Origin: Algibacter lectus
Lineage (GTDB): Bacteria > Bacteroidota > Bacteroidia > Flavobacteriales > Flavobacteriaceae
Assembly (NCBI RefSeq): GCF_900112395.1
Contig: NZ_FOLN01000003.1
Span: 186,001 to 250,000 of the forward strand
Reading direction: 5' to 3'
DNA length: 64,000 nt
Numbering within the stretch: the first letter of the stretch is position 1; every line of letters begins with the position of its first letter. The translations under genes and the position numbers were made by a program. This document shows, in pieces, positions 8,018-17,788 of this stretch. Under the pieces are notes generated by a model, which did not search any database, was not told the DNA's origin, and saw only the letters and a list, made by a program, of their open reading frames with translations.

Positions 8018-10109
8018 GCAAATAAACGTTGCCTTAATAGGGAATCCAAATACGGGTAAAACTTCGGTTTTTAATGCTTTAACAGGGTTAAACCAAAAAG
8101 TTGGAAACTACCCAGGCATTACGGTGGAGAAGAAAGAGGGGGTTTGTAAGTTGCCACGTGGTGTAAAGGCGCATATTATTGATTTACCCGGAACTTATAG
8201 TTTAAATGCTTCGTCGCTAGATGAAAGTGTGGTTATCGAATTGCTTTTAAATAAAAATGATAAAGATTATCCAGATGTTGCCGTTGTTGTTAGTGATGTA
8301 GAGAATTTAAAACGAAATCTTTTAATTTTTACTCAAATTAAGGATTTAGAAATTCCGACAATTCTAGTGATAAACATGTCTGACAGGATGAAATATAAAG
8401 GTATTTCGTTGGATATTGATTATTTAGAAAAACAACTTCAAACTAAAATTGCATTAATAAGTACACGTAAAAACATAGGGATAGATAGGTTAAAAGAACT
8501 TATTACTAATTATCGTGATCTTTCGGTAACACCGTGTTTAGATCCTTCGGAAATTGATAAACCTTATTTCGATGCGCTAAGAAAGGCATTTCCTAATCAA
8601 CTTATTTATAAACTTTGGCTAGTAATTACTCAAGATGTTAACTTCGGAAAAACCGATAGAAATGAAATTGATGCCATAGCAAGTTTTAAAACTAAAACCA
8701 GTGGCGATTTAAAGCGTTTACAACAGCGTGAAACCATAAAAAGGTATCAGTTTATAAACAATGTTCTTAAAAAAGGAAAAACTATAGATGTTACTCAAGC
8801 TAAAGATTTACGGTCTAAGCTCGATAGAATTCTAACTCACAAAGTTTGGGGGTATGTTATTTTCTTTTTTATTCTTCTTACTATTTTTCAAGCAATTTAC
8901 GATTGGTCTAGTGTGCCAATGGACTTAATAGACGGGGCTTTTGCATCGTTAAGCGAGTGGGTGAAAACCACATTGCCATCTGGTGCTTTTACTAATTTAT
9001 TAGCCGAAGGTATTATTTCTGGTCTTGGCGGAATTGTGATTTTTATACCGCAAATTGCGTTTTTGTTCCTCTTTATTTCGGTTTTGGAAGAAAGTGGGTA
9101 TATGAGCCGTGTGGTATTCTTGATGGATAACATTATGAAGCGTTTTGGTCTTAGCGGAAAAAGTGTTGTGCCACTTATTTCTGGTACAGCCTGTGCTATT
9201 CCAGCTATTATGGCCACCCGAAATATAGAAAGTTGGAAAGAGCGATTAATTACCATTTTGGTTACGCCGTTTACAACCTGTTCGGCTCGATTACCAGTGT
9301 ATTTAATTATTATTTCGTTGGTTATTCCAGAAGGTCGGTTTTTAGGTTTAGGATATCAAGCATTAACGTTAATGTTGTTGTATTTACTAGGTTTTGTTTC
9401 TGCAGTAGTTTCGGCGTATATTTTAAATAAGATTCTTAAAATAAAAAGTAAAACCTTTTTTGTGGTAGAAATGCCTAACTATAAGTTGCCGCTTTTTAAA
9501 AATGTTGCGCTTACGGTTATCGAAAAAACGAAGTCTTTTGTATTTGGTGCTGGTAAAATTATTTTAGCGATTTCTATTGTGCTTTGGTTCTTGGCGTCTT
9601 ATGGACCAGGCGATAATTTTAATAATGCTGAAGAAATTATTAAAACTGAAAACGTTGCTAATAATTTATCTGACGATGAATTGCAACAAAAAATAGCCTC
9701 GCATAAATTAGAGCATTCCTTTATTGGTATTGCCGGACATGCTATTGAACCTGCTATTAGACCTTTGGGATACGATTGGAAAATTGGTATTGCTATTGTA
9801 AGTAGTTTTGCTGCTCGTGAGGTTTTTGTTGGAACATTGGCTACTATTTATAGTGTTGGAAATGATGATGAAGATACTATTAAAAACCGAATGGCTAAAG
9901 AGGTTAACCCTGTTTTAGGAGGGCCGTTGTTTACGTTGGCATCAGGTATTTCGTTGCTTTTATTCTACGCTTTCGCGATGCAATGTATGAGTACGTTGGC
10001 AGTTGTGAAACGTGAAACTAACAGCTGGAAATGGCCAGTTTGGCAATTGGTAATCATGACGGCAATTGCTTATATTACAGCTTTAATTGCTTTTCAATTA
10101 TTGAAATAA
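8010..10109 (+). CDS. feoB: FeoB ferrous iron transporter
   Basis: FeoB is an inner-membrane Fe(II) importer with an N-terminal G-protein domain. G1 is GNPNTGKT at residues 11-18, G3 is DLPG at about 58-61, and the NxxD motif is NMSD. A membrane domain follows from about residue 285, with the gate-like segments ISGTACAIPAIMATR and VTPFTTCSARLPVY, both containing the conserved cysteines of FeoB. The 699-aa length is normal. It sits between feoA (8-base overlap) and the Cys-rich feoB-associated gene, forming a feoA-feoB-associated-protein operon. Confidence 0.97.
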   Translation: MSKQINVALIGNPNTGKTSVFNALTGLNQKVGNYPGITVEKKEGVCKLPRGVKAHIIDLPGTYSLNASSLDESVVIELLLNKNDKDYPDVAVVVSDVENLKRNLLIFTQIKDLEIPTILVINMSDRMKYKGISLDIDYLEKQLQTKIALISTRKNIGIDRLKELITNYRDLSVTPCLDPSEIDKPYFDALRKAFPNQLIYKLWLVITQDVNFGKTDRNEIDAIASFKTKTSGDLKRLQQRETIKRYQFINNVLKKGKTIDVTQAKDLRSKLDRILTHKVWGYVIFFFILLTIFQAIYDWSSVPMDLIDGAFASLSEWVKTTLPSGAFTNLLAEGIISGLGGIVIFIPQIAFLFLFISVLEESGYMSRVVFLMDNIMKRFGLSGKSVVPLISGTACAIPAIMATRNIESWKERLITILVTPFTTCSARLPVYLIIISLVIPEGRFLGLGYQALTLMLLYLLGFVSAVVSAYILNKILKIKSKTFFVVEMPNYKLPLFKNVALTVIEKTKSFVFGAGKIILAISIVLWFLASYGPGDNFNNAEEIIKTENVANNLSDDELQQKIASHKLEHSFIGIAGHAIEPAIRPLGYDWKIGIAIVSSFAAREVFVGTLATIYSVGNDDEDTIKNRMAKEVNPVLGGPLFTLASGISLLLFYAFAMQCMSTLAVVKRETNSWKWPVWQLVIMTAIAYITALIAFQLLK

Positions 10110-10122
10110 AAACTAAAATAAA

Positions 10123-10260
10123 ATGAATACTATAATTCAAAATATACTCGTTTTTGCAGCTGTAGCCTTTGCGGTTTGGTCTTTAGTTAAAAAATACTTC
10201 GTAAAGAAACCGAGTACTAAAAAGGCCTGCGGTGGAGATGATGGTTGCGGCTGTCATTAA
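10123..10260 (+). CDS. FeoB-associated Cys-rich membrane protein
   Basis: This 45-aa protein starts 13 bases after feoB. It has one membrane helix ([20 protein letters not shown] region), a basic linker KKYFVKK, and a short Cys-rich tail ending [10 protein letters not shown]. That layout matches the small FeoB-associated Cys-rich family found after feoB in many bacteria. A role in Fe(II) delivery or sensing at the transporter is inferred from the context only. Confidence 0.85.
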   Translation: MNTIIQNILVFAAVAFAVWSLVKKYFVKKPSTKKACGGDDGCGCH

Positions 10261-10334
10261 AACATATTCATAGAGCAAATATTACTTACTTTTTAAGAAT
10301 ATATCTATATTTGGCTAAACTAAATAAGCCAACC

Positions 10335-11213
10335 ATGTATTCTAAATTCAAGTACATTTCCCTATTTTTAATTTTAACTAGTTTAACTGTAGCAGCTCAA
10401 AAAAGCTCTAAAACCATTCATTTACTGGATAAGGATTTAAGTCAGTTTGAAAAATGGATAGGAGTTCCACATGCTACTGTTACCGATTTGCCAGAAGGTA
10501 CATATCAATCTGATAATGTGTATAACGGTACCGCTTTAGGTTTAAACAACGATATTAAAGATGTTTTTACTGTGAATGAAGAAAACGGTGAATTAATATT
10601 ACATATTAGTGGTGAAATTTTAGGCGGAATAAACACTAAAAAAGACTACGAAAATTATCATTTAAGCACCTTGTTTAAATGGGGTGATAAAAAATGGGAG
10701 CCAAGATTAGATGCAAAACGCGATAGTGGTATTCTTTACCATTGTTATGGTGAACAAGGGGCTTTTTGGAAGACCTGGAAAACATCTCTAGAATATCAAG
10801 TACAAGAAACAGATTTAGGAGATTTTATTCCTTTAGGTGGCGGAACAGCGAGTCCTAAAAGGGGTAAGCCTACAGCTGTAGTTAGAGGTGAGTCTAAAAA
10901 ATACAACCCAAATTCCGATGCGTATTTTGAGGCAAACGGATATACTAATGCAGGATCAGAGCACGATGCGCCTCATGGCGAGTGGAATCTTTTAGAGATT
11001 TATGTATTAGGAAATAATGCAGTGCACGTAGTAAATGGTTATGTGGTTATGGTTGTTGAAAATGCAAAGAATGATAAAGGTGAAATTTTAAATAAAGGGC
11101 AAATTCAAATCCAATCGGAAGCTGCCGAATGTTATTATAAAGATTTAACCCTAACTTCAATCAAGAAGTTTCCGAAGAAAATTAGAAAGCAAGTGCGTTT
11201 TAAAAAGAGTTAA
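10335..11213 (+). CDS. Secreted DUF1080 (3-keto-disaccharide hydrolase-like) protein
   Basis: The protein has a signal peptide ([22 protein letters not shown]). It then has the concanavalin-A/LamG-like fold of DUF1080, with [51 protein letters not shown] and the closing [17 protein letters not shown]. Some DUF1080 members hydrolyse 3-keto-glycosides; this activity is only a family-level suggestion. I chose the ATG at 10335, which places the signal peptide first; the reading frame is open 90 bases further upstream. It stands apart from the feo genes and converges with the next gene. Confidence 0.85.
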   Translation: MYSKFKYISLFLILTSLTVAAQKSSKTIHLLDKDLSQFEKWIGVPHATVTDLPEGTYQSDNVYNGTALGLNNDIKDVFTVNEENGELILHISGEILGGINTKKDYENYHLSTLFKWGDKKWEPRLDAKRDSGILYHCYGEQGAFWKTWKTSLEYQVQETDLGDFIPLGGGTASPKRGKPTAVVRGESKKYNPNSDAYFEANGYTNAGSEHDAPHGEWNLLEIYVLGNNAVHVVNGYVVMVVENAKNDKGEILNKGQIQIQSEAAECYYKDLTLTSIKKFPKKIRKQVRFKKS

Positions 11214-11753
11214 TTATCGTCTTAGTAAAGCTTCTAGATAATTGCTTGTATTTAAGTATTCTAATCGCATCTGTTTTAAATATTTTAAAACGGATGCTTT
11301 ATATACGCTATTAGGTTTTAAGCAATCATTCATAGCTTCATCGTTTACGGTAATGGCAATATACCAGTTGCCTTGTCTTGATGTGTAACTATCTTCAAAT
11401 AGTGGGCTGTTACCACCGTTGTCTAATTTAGCATCAATTATAATAGGGATAAGATTGATAGTTTTGTCTGGGATTTCTACTTCGTGAAATGAGAAGTAAA
11501 ACAGTGTGCCATCAACTTCAAAAGGAACATTAAATTCTACATCTTGAAACTGTAATTCATGCTTTGTATTCACATAATTATAAAACTCGTTGGCGTTTTT
11601 TGGGTCTTCAAAAATAAAAGCTTGACGCTTGGGTAACTTGCGTTTAAATTTTTTCGCAACCATAACTTTGTCGGTTTTAATGGTTGGGGCAATGCGTACC
11701 GGAATGCAAGAAAAACAGAATGCAACTACAAAAACGAGTAAAAACGACTTCAT
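11214..11753 (-). CDS. Putative lipoprotein of unknown function
   Basis: The 179-aa protein starts MKSFLLVFVVAFCFSC, a lipoprotein signal with the modified cysteine at residue 16. The rest is soluble and has no motif I recognise. A basic stretch KKFKRKLPKRQ follows the signal. The stop codon directly abuts the stop of the DUF1080 gene on the other strand. I prefer the ATG at 11753; an in-frame ATG at 11786 would put eleven polar residues before the signal. Confidence 0.7.
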   Translation of the reverse strand: MKSFLLVFVVAFCFSCIPVRIAPTIKTDKVMVAKKFKRKLPKRQAFIFEDPKNANEFYNYVNTKHELQFQDVEFNVPFEVDGTLFYFSFHEVEIPDKTINLIPIIIDAKLDNGGNSPLFEDSYTSRQGNWYIAITVNDEAMNDCLKPNSVYKASVLKYLKQMRLEYLNTSNYLEALLRR

Positions 11754-11835
11754 ATTTTGAATTTTTGGATATGTGAATTTTATCAAAATTCGTGCCTTAT
11801 ACTAGTTTTGTAATACTTTTTTTATAAAACAGGAG

Positions 11836-12492
11836 TTAGGCTAATTTCACAAATAAATTATTAGCTATAATATTAGAAATTATAAATTCTGAATGATTTA
11901 TGGTAATCGTTATCGAGTTGTCAAAAGGTTCTTTGTTGGTTACTTTTAGCTCTGTACCTAAGGCTATACCGTGCTTGTCTAGGTATTTTAAAAATTCAGA
12001 AGAAGAATCTTTAACCCCAACACAAATACAAATATTATTAACTTGAGCTTGAGATAATAATATTTTATCGATGCTTTGTATTCTTCCGTTCTCATCCGGA
12101 ATCGGGTCACCATGCGGATCGTGAGATGGGTAATCTAAAAATGCATCTAATTGCTTAATAAGTTTCTCTGATTTTATATGTTCTAGCTGTTCTGCAACAT
12201 CATGTATTTCATCCCAGGAGAAGTTTAATTTTTCAGATAAAAAGACCTCCCATAGCCTGTGTTTCCTAACAATGTTCACAGCGATAAGTTTTCCTTCTTT
12301 CGTTAAAGTAACCCCTTGGTATTTTTTATAATCAGCATAGCCTTTCTCAGAAAGTTTTTTCACCATATCAGAGACGGAAGAGGCCTTAGTCTCCATTTCT
12401 TTAGCAATGGCATTTGTGCTAACGTTGTTTTCGCCTTGCTTGCCTAAGTGGTAAATAGCTTTGATGTAATTTTCTTCCGTAAGGGTAACCAT
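11836..12492 (-). CDS. DtxR/MntR-family metal-dependent repressor
   Basis: This is a metal-sensing repressor. Its N-terminal winged helix (LTEENYIKAIYHLGKQGE, SSVSDMVKKLSEKGYADYKKYQGVTLT) is followed by the metal-binding dimerisation helices containing RKHRLWEVFL, HDVAEQLEHIKS and PSHDPHGDPIP. A C-terminal FeoA/SH3-like domain covers about residues 145-218. At 218 aa it is a three-domain DtxR type. It diverges from a metal-uptake operon, and a perfect long palindrome lies between the two. Manganese is the likely co-repressor because of the neighbouring transporter, but iron is not excluded. Confidence 0.9.
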   Translation of the reverse strand: MVTLTEENYIKAIYHLGKQGENNVSTNAIAKEMETKASSVSDMVKKLSEKGYADYKKYQGVTLTKEGKLIAVNIVRKHRLWEVFLSEKLNFSWDEIHDVAEQLEHIKSEKLIKQLDAFLDYPSHDPHGDPIPDENGRIQSIDKILLSQAQVNNICICVGVKDSSSEFLKYLDKHGIALGTELKVTNKEPFDNSITITINHSEFIISNIIANNLFVKLA

Positions 12493-12538
12493 GATGCTTT
12501 TTTTAGAGATGTCACAAATATATAATAATTAAAACTTT

Positions 12539-12572
12539 AAAAATATTTTTAGACTTGTCTAAAAATATTTTT
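12539..12572. promoter_or_regulatory. Palindromic operator for the DtxR/MntR-type regulator
   Basis: Two perfect 16-bp inverted arms ending TTTAGAC and starting GTCTAAA flank a TT spacer, 34 bp in all. It lies between the repressor gene and the TonB receptor gene, so it could control both. Confidence 0.8.
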
Positions 12573-12594
12573 ATATTTGTCAAAAATTAAAAAC

Positions 12595-14844
12595 ATGAGG
12601 AATCTAATATTTGTAATTTTATGTCTGTTAAGTTATGTGGTAAGCGCACAAACCGTAACAGGCAAAACATCTACAAATGGAGATGCGTTACCGTATGTAA
12701 ATGTGTATTTAAAAGGAACTCAGAAAGGTGCGGTTTCTAATGATAACGGTGTGTTTAGCTTTAAAAATGTTTCACCAGGAAAATATACTATCATCGCCTC
12801 GTTTACAGGTTATCAAACACAAAGAAGAAGCATAACGGTGTCCGAATCAAAAGATGTAACTATCAATTTTAACTTGCCGGAATCTGAATTGTTAGATGAG
12901 GTTGTAGTAACAGGAACTCTAAAAGCTGTTTCTAGATTGGATAGTTCGGTGCCTGTAGAAGTGTATTCTACCACTTTTTTAAAGAAGAATCCGACGCCAA
13001 ATATTTTCGAAGCGCTACAGAACGTAAATGGTGTACGCCCTCAAATAAATTGCAATGTTTGTAATACGGGAGATATTCATATCAATGGTTTAGAAGGTCC
13101 GTATACTTTAGTTTTAATAGATGGTATGCCAATTGTAAGTGGGCTTTCTACGGTTTATGGGTTGTCTGGAATTCCAAATTCTTTAATAGAACAAATTGAA
13201 ATTGTAAAAGGTCCTGCATCATCTCTTTATGGAAGTGAAGCTGTTGGAGGCTTAATTAATATTATTACTAAGTTACCCGAAAATGCACCGCGTTTCTTTG
13301 CGGATAGCTACGCAACAGGTTGGGGAGAGGTTAATTTGGATTTAGGTTTTAATACTAGAGTTGGAAAAAAAGCCAACTTACTTTTTGGTGTTAACTACTT
13401 TAACTACAATAATCCTATAGATAATAATGGTGATAATTTTACAGATTTAACGCTTCAGAATAGAATATCAGTTTTCCAAAAATGGAATTTTAAACGTAAA
13501 GAAAACAGAGTTTTATCTTTGGCTGGTCGTGTTTTTTACGAAGATCGATGGGGCGGGGAGATGCAATGGAATTCCGATTATAGAGGCGGAAATGAAATCT
13601 ACGGAGAAAGTATTTATACCAAGCGTGGGGAGCTTTTAGGTAACTATCAATTGCCAATTAAAGAAAAGGTGATGTTTCAATTCTCATATACAGATCACGA
13701 CCAAAATTCCGTTTATGGAGACACGGCATTTTTAGCGCAACAAAAAATAGGTTTCGGGCAATTTACTTGGGATAAATCTCTTAAAAATCACGATTTGCTT
13801 TTTGGAGCAGCAGCTAGATATAATTACTATAACGATAGTACACCAGCAACATTAGGTGCCGACGAGGTGGTTATACCTTCTGTTTTTGCGCAAGATGAAA
13901 TAAAAATAAGCAAAAAAAACACCTTACTGTTAGGTGCGCGTTACGATTACGATAAAAGACACGGCAATATATTCACGCCACGAATTGCGTATAAATTTAA
14001 GCCAACACCCGATGATGTTTTTAGGGTAAATGCCGGAACAGGTTTTAGAGTTGTTAATATTTTTACTGAAGAGCATGCGGCACTTACTGGAGCCAGAGAT
14101 GTTGTAATTGCCGAAGCATTAAAACCAGAACGCTCTGTTAATATAAACCTGAATTATCTTAAAAAATTTTACACAAAATCTGGGTCTATTATAGGTTTAG
14201 ATATTTCGACATGGTATACGCATTTTTCAAACTTAATTTTACCAGATTATGATACTAATCCAAATCAAATTATATACGATAATCTAGATGGTAAAGCCGT
14301 AACAAAAGGAGTAAGCGTTAACCTTGACGCTATAGTAACAAGCGGTGTTAAACTTCTTGTTGGTGGTACATTTCAAGATGTGTCGCAAACAGAAAATGGT
14401 ATAAAAGAACGCCAAATACTTACTGAGCGTTTTACTGGTACCTGGGCGGCAACCTATAAAAATTATAAATATAATTTATCGGTAGATTATACCGGTAATA
14501 TTTATGGCCCTATGCGCTTGCCTTTATTGAGCGATTTAGATCCTAGAAGTGAAAATTCACCTGTTTGGAGTATTCAAAATATACAATTAACCTTCGATGG
14601 TCTTGAAAATCTAGAAATTTATGGCGGTGTTAAAAACCTATTAAACTGGACGCCAAATAAAGGTAATCCATTTATTATTGCTCGGGCAAACGATCCGTTT
14701 GATAAAGACGTCACTTTCGATCCCAATGGCAACGCACAAGTTACTCCAGATAACCCTTACGGACTAACTTTCGATCCAACTTATGTTTACGCACCAAACC
14801 AAGGAATTAGAGCCTTTTTAGGTTTAAGATATTCATTGAAATAA
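12595..14844 (+). CDS. TonB-dependent receptor of the metal-uptake locus
   Basis: This is an outer-membrane TonB-gated receptor of 749 aa. It has a signal peptide (MRNLIFVILCLLSYVVSAQ), then a carboxypeptidase-like beta-sandwich (about 20-100), a plug domain and the beta-barrel ending LGLRYSLK. The plug contains the unusual pair CNVCNTGD before HINGLEGPYTLVLIDGMP, which might bind metal. Translation is taken from the ATG at 12595; a TTG at 12577 would not give a signal peptide. It is the first gene after the DtxR/MntR operator and 38 bases before the binding lipoprotein gene. It probably imports chelated manganese or a similar metal, inferred from context. Confidence 0.9.
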   Translation: MRNLIFVILCLLSYVVSAQTVTGKTSTNGDALPYVNVYLKGTQKGAVSNDNGVFSFKNVSPGKYTIIASFTGYQTQRRSITVSESKDVTINFNLPESELLDEVVVTGTLKAVSRLDSSVPVEVYSTTFLKKNPTPNIFEALQNVNGVRPQINCNVCNTGDIHINGLEGPYTLVLIDGMPIVSGLSTVYGLSGIPNSLIEQIEIVKGPASSLYGSEAVGGLINIITKLPENAPRFFADSYATGWGEVNLDLGFNTRVGKKANLLFGVNYFNYNNPIDNNGDNFTDLTLQNRISVFQKWNFKRKENRVLSLAGRVFYEDRWGGEMQWNSDYRGGNEIYGESIYTKRGELLGNYQLPIKEKVMFQFSYTDHDQNSVYGDTAFLAQQKIGFGQFTWDKSLKNHDLLFGAAARYNYYNDSTPATLGADEVVIPSVFAQDEIKISKKNTLLLGARYDYDKRHGNIFTPRIAYKFKPTPDDVFRVNAGTGFRVVNIFTEEHAALTGARDVVIAEALKPERSVNINLNYLKKFYTKSGSIIGLDISTWYTHFSNLILPDYDTNPNQIIYDNLDGKAVTKGVSVNLDAIVTSGVKLLVGGTFQDVSQTENGIKERQILTERFTGTWAATYKNYKYNLSVDYTGNIYGPMRLPLLSDLDPRSENSPVWSIQNIQLTFDGLENLEIYGGVKNLLNWTPNKGNPFIIARANDPFDKDVTFDPNGNAQVTPDNPYGLTFDPTYVYAPNQGIRAFLGLRYSLK

Positions 14845-14882
14845 TTAATTGCTTTTTAGTAATTTCACAAAAATTAAAATTC

Positions 14883-15788
14883 ATGAAAAAATACATCTAC
14901 ATACTTTTTGTTAGCTTAATTGTTTTTAGCTGCAAAACAGATAAAAAAGCCAACCAAAAACTAAATATTGTTACCACCACATCCATGATAACCGATTTGG
15001 TTAAAAACGTAGCTGGCGATGAGGTAAATGTACAAGGGTTAATGGGGAGCGGTGTAGATCCGCATCTTTATAAAGCCAGTGAAGGCGATGTAAGTAAGTT
15101 GTCTGGTGCCGATATTATTTTTTACAACGGTCTGCACTTAGAAGGTAAGCTCGTAGAGATTTTCGAAAAAATGCGAAACATTAAAACGGTGGCACTTTCC
15201 GATGCTATCGACGAAAAAACACTAATTGGTTCAGAGTATTTTGCATCAAATTACGATCCGCACATTTGGTTTAATACCGAATATTGGATTCAAATCACCC
15301 AATTTGTAGCCGACAAATTATCCGAAGCACTTCCTGAGAAAAAAGATCTCTTTCAAGCCAATAGCGCCAAGTATATCGTGGAGTTAAAAGCGTTACAAAC
15401 TACTTTAAAAAGTACTATCGAAACGCTTCCAAAAGACAAACGCATTTTAGTAACCGCACACGATGCCTTTAATTATTTTGGTAAAGCCTATGGTTTTCAA
15501 GTACGCGGTCTACAAGGTATTTCAACAGCAACCGAGGCTGGTGTACAAGATGTTCAAAACCTGTCAGCCTTCATTATAGAAAACAAAATTAAAGCCATTT
15601 TTATAGAAAGTTCGGTGCCTAAACGCACCATTGAGGCGCTGCAAGCTGCTGTAAATTCTAAAGATCACAACGTCGATATTGGTGGGTCTCTTTATTCCGA
15701 TGCGCTTGGTACTCCAGGAACTCCCGAAGGCACGTATATCGGTATGTTTAAGTATAATGTAAACACTATAGTTAACGCTTTGAAATAA
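14883..15788 (+). CDS. Metal ABC transporter substrate-binding lipoprotein (TroA/ZnuA cluster)
   Basis: This periplasmic binding lipoprotein of cluster A-I captures Mn, Zn or Fe for an ABC importer. The lipobox cysteine is C17 in LIVFSC. Candidate ligands are His in GVDPHLYKAS, His in TAHDAFNYFG, Glu in IFIESSVPKRT and Asp in SLYSDALG. A His-His-Glu-Asp set is typical of Mn/Fe-type binders rather than Zn-type, and there is no His-rich loop, which also argues against zinc. The gene lies in the operon of the TonB receptor. Confidence 0.9.
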   Translation: MKKYIYILFVSLIVFSCKTDKKANQKLNIVTTTSMITDLVKNVAGDEVNVQGLMGSGVDPHLYKASEGDVSKLSGADIIFYNGLHLEGKLVEIFEKMRNIKTVALSDAIDEKTLIGSEYFASNYDPHIWFNTEYWIQITQFVADKLSEALPEKKDLFQANSAKYIVELKALQTTLKSTIETLPKDKRILVTAHDAFNYFGKAYGFQVRGLQGISTATEAGVQDVQNLSAFIIENKIKAIFIESSVPKRTIEALQAAVNSKDHNVDIGGSLYSDALGTPGTPEGTYIGMFKYNVNTIVNALK

Positions 15789-15806
15789 GTTTTTTATTAG
15801 AAGCTA

Positions 15807-15937
15807 ATCCTGCTATTCGCTATATCTTTTTTTTAGTAAAAGCTAGTTTTTATAGCTTTGAAAAAAGTTGTTAAATTAGAGTTGGTGCATACAATAAAGT
15901 GAGTTTTTAAAAAAAAGGATGCCGCTGCTATCAGGGC
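15807..15937 (-). repeat. Dispersed intergenic repeat, copy B (degenerate)
   Basis: Read on the minus strand this segment begins with an AGCGGCATCC-like block and ends with a TAGCGAATAGCAGG block, resembling the two ends of copy A. CCTG and CAGG mark its edges. It occupies the 238-base gap between the binding protein and the kinase gene; homology is weaker than for the other copies. Confidence 0.4.
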
Positions 15938-16026
15938 TAAATCATCCGCAAAAGCAAGTGTAAAACGTAATTCAAAAAAGGAATCAGTAAAGTTTATACA
16001 TAGGCTCAAAACCGTAAAAAAAAAAC

Positions 16027-17001
16027 ATGAATACATTTCCTGTTACAACATCAACCCTATCTGCGAAAGCTCTTGGAGAATTTGCAAAAGAACAATACGG
16101 GCTAGATACGAGCTACGTGTGCACGTTGTTTAGAACAGGAATGAATCACACCTATTTTATTTCCAACGGAAAAACAAAATATGTACTTCGGGTTTACTGT
16201 TACAATTGGCGTTCTGAAACCGAAATAAGCGAAGAGCTAACACTTTTAAACAAACTAAAAAGTAACGGTTTAGGTGTTTCTGTGCCGGTTTTAGATAAAA
16301 ACCAAACGTATATACAAACTGTAAAAGCACCCGAAGGTATTCGGTATGCTGTACTGTTTTCGTTTGCAGAAGGCGATAAAATTCGATTTTTAAATACAGA
16401 TATGTGTTACGCTATTGGCGAATTAATGGGTAAAATCCACCATGCCAGCCAGGACCAAATTATCGAGCGGATTACTTATAACAAAAAATCACTTTTAGAA
16501 TTACCATATCAAAAATTAAAATCATATTTTTCAGAGGCTTTACCAGAGATGGAATTTGTGAAATCTATAGAAGGATTTTTTGAAGATGCCGAGTTTGAAA
16601 ACACTCGAAAAGGTGTGGTGCATTTAGATATTTGGTATGATAATATGAGTATTGCAAACCAAACTAAGATAACCATTTTCGATTTTGATTTTTGTGGTAA
16701 CGGATCACAAATTTTGGATATTGGTTATTTTTGTAAACAATTGTTTCATATAGAAATAGATAAAAAAGAATACGAAGCAAAAAAGGAAAGCTTTTTAAAA
16801 GGCTATCAGAGCGTAAATACAATACCAGAAAAAGAATTACAACTATTGCCAAAAGCTGGGCTTGCGGTTTTTGTGTTCTATCTTGGCGTTCAGGCTCAAC
16901 GATTCGATTGGTCTAATATTTTCCTCACAGAAAATTACCTAAAAATGTTTGTAGGTAGATTTAGATCATGGAGTGATTATTATAAAATTGAAAACACATG
17001 A
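16027..17001 (+). CDS. APH-fold phosphotransferase inside the metal-uptake operon
   Basis: This is an aminoglycoside/choline-kinase-fold protein of 324 aa. The catalytic loop is [11 protein letters not shown] (HxDxxxxN) and the metal motif is [10 protein letters not shown], where DFD replaces the more common DFG-like pattern. An N-terminal lobe with [11 protein letters not shown] and KYVLRVYC looks like the nucleotide-binding region. Its stop overlaps the ABC ATPase start by 4 bases, so it is firmly part of the transporter operon. The family phosphorylates small alcohols, amino sugars or proteins; the substrate here is unknown. I do not know a standard role for such a kinase in Mn transport. 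Confidence 0.85.
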   Translation: MNTFPVTTSTLSAKALGEFAKEQYGLDTSYVCTLFRTGMNHTYFISNGKTKYVLRVYCYNWRSETEISEELTLLNKLKSNGLGVSVPVLDKNQTYIQTVKAPEGIRYAVLFSFAEGDKIRFLNTDMCYAIGELMGKIHHASQDQIIERITYNKKSLLELPYQKLKSYFSEALPEMEFVKSIEGFFEDAEFENTRKGVVHLDIWYDNMSIANQTKITIFDFDFCGNGSQILDIGYFCKQLFHIEIDKKEYEAKKESFLKGYQSVNTIPEKELQLLPKAGLAVFVFYLGVQAQRFDWSNIFLTENYLKMFVGRFRSWSDYYKIENT

Positions 17002-17735
17002 AAAAAAATATAGCAGTTCAGGTTGACGATTTAACGGTAGCGTATAACTACAAACCCGTACTTTGGGATATTGATTTAGAAATTCCCGAAGGTGTACTTA
17101 TGGCTATTGTTGGACCAAACGGAGCAGGAAAATCCACGCTTATAAAATCTATTTTAGGAATTTTAAAACCTATTGCAGGCAGTGTGTCTATTTTTGGCAA
17201 GAGCTACGAAAAACAACGTCATTTAGTAGCCTATGTGCCACAAAAAGGAAGTGTGGATTGGGATTTCCCGACTACGGCCTTAGATGTTGTTACTATGGGA
17301 ACTTATGGAAGTTTAGGTTGGATTAAGCGTCCAGGACAAAAAGAAAAAAAAGAATCTTTAGAAGCGTTGGAAAAAGTTGGTATGCTTGCTTTTAAAAACA
17401 GGCAAATTAGTCAACTTTCCGGAGGGCAACAACAACGTATATTTTTAGCACGTGCTTTGGTGCAAAATGCATCGATCTATTTTATGGACGAGCCGTTTCA
17501 AGGTGTAGATGCTACTACCGAAATTGCGATAATCAATATTTTGAAAGAACTTCGAAAAGCTGGTAAAACGGTGGTTGTAGTGCACCACGATTTACAAACT
17601 GTTCCTGAGTATTTCGATTGGGTTACCTTTTTAAACGTGAAAAAAATTGCCACAGGTCCCGTTAAGGATATTTTTAACGACGATAATTTAACGAAAACCT
17701 ACGGTATAAATTATAAAGTGAGTATTCAGGAATAA
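16998..17735 (+). CDS. Metal ABC transporter ATP-binding protein
   Basis: This is the ATPase of a Mn/Zn/Fe-type ABC importer. Walker A is GPNGAGKST, the Q-loop lies in [14 protein letters not shown], the signature is LSGGQQQR, Walker B is IYFMDEP and the switch histidine is in VVVHHDL. The VPQKGxxDWDFP segment is typical of the manganese/chelated-iron cluster. At 245 aa it is a normal length. It overlaps the kinase gene by 4 bases and is followed by two permease genes. Confidence 0.95.
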   Translation: MKKNIAVQVDDLTVAYNYKPVLWDIDLEIPEGVLMAIVGPNGAGKSTLIKSILGILKPIAGSVSIFGKSYEKQRHLVAYVPQKGSVDWDFPTTALDVVTMGTYGSLGWIKRPGQKEKKESLEALEKVGMLAFKNRQISQLSGGQQQRIFLARALVQNASIYFMDEPFQGVDATTEIAIINILKELRKAGKTVVVVHHDLQTVPEYFDWVTFLNVKKIATGPVKDIFNDDNLTKTYGINYKVSIQE

Positions 17736-17788
17736 TTATAGTTTATAAGGCTTGTTGCAACAAAAACAATGCGTTCAATATAATAGAA

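Noticed and set aside
15910-16030. Lys/Ser-rich open frame before the APH-fold gene
   Set aside because: It has no start codon in frame, lies partly in repeat copy B, and runs out of phase with the real gene.
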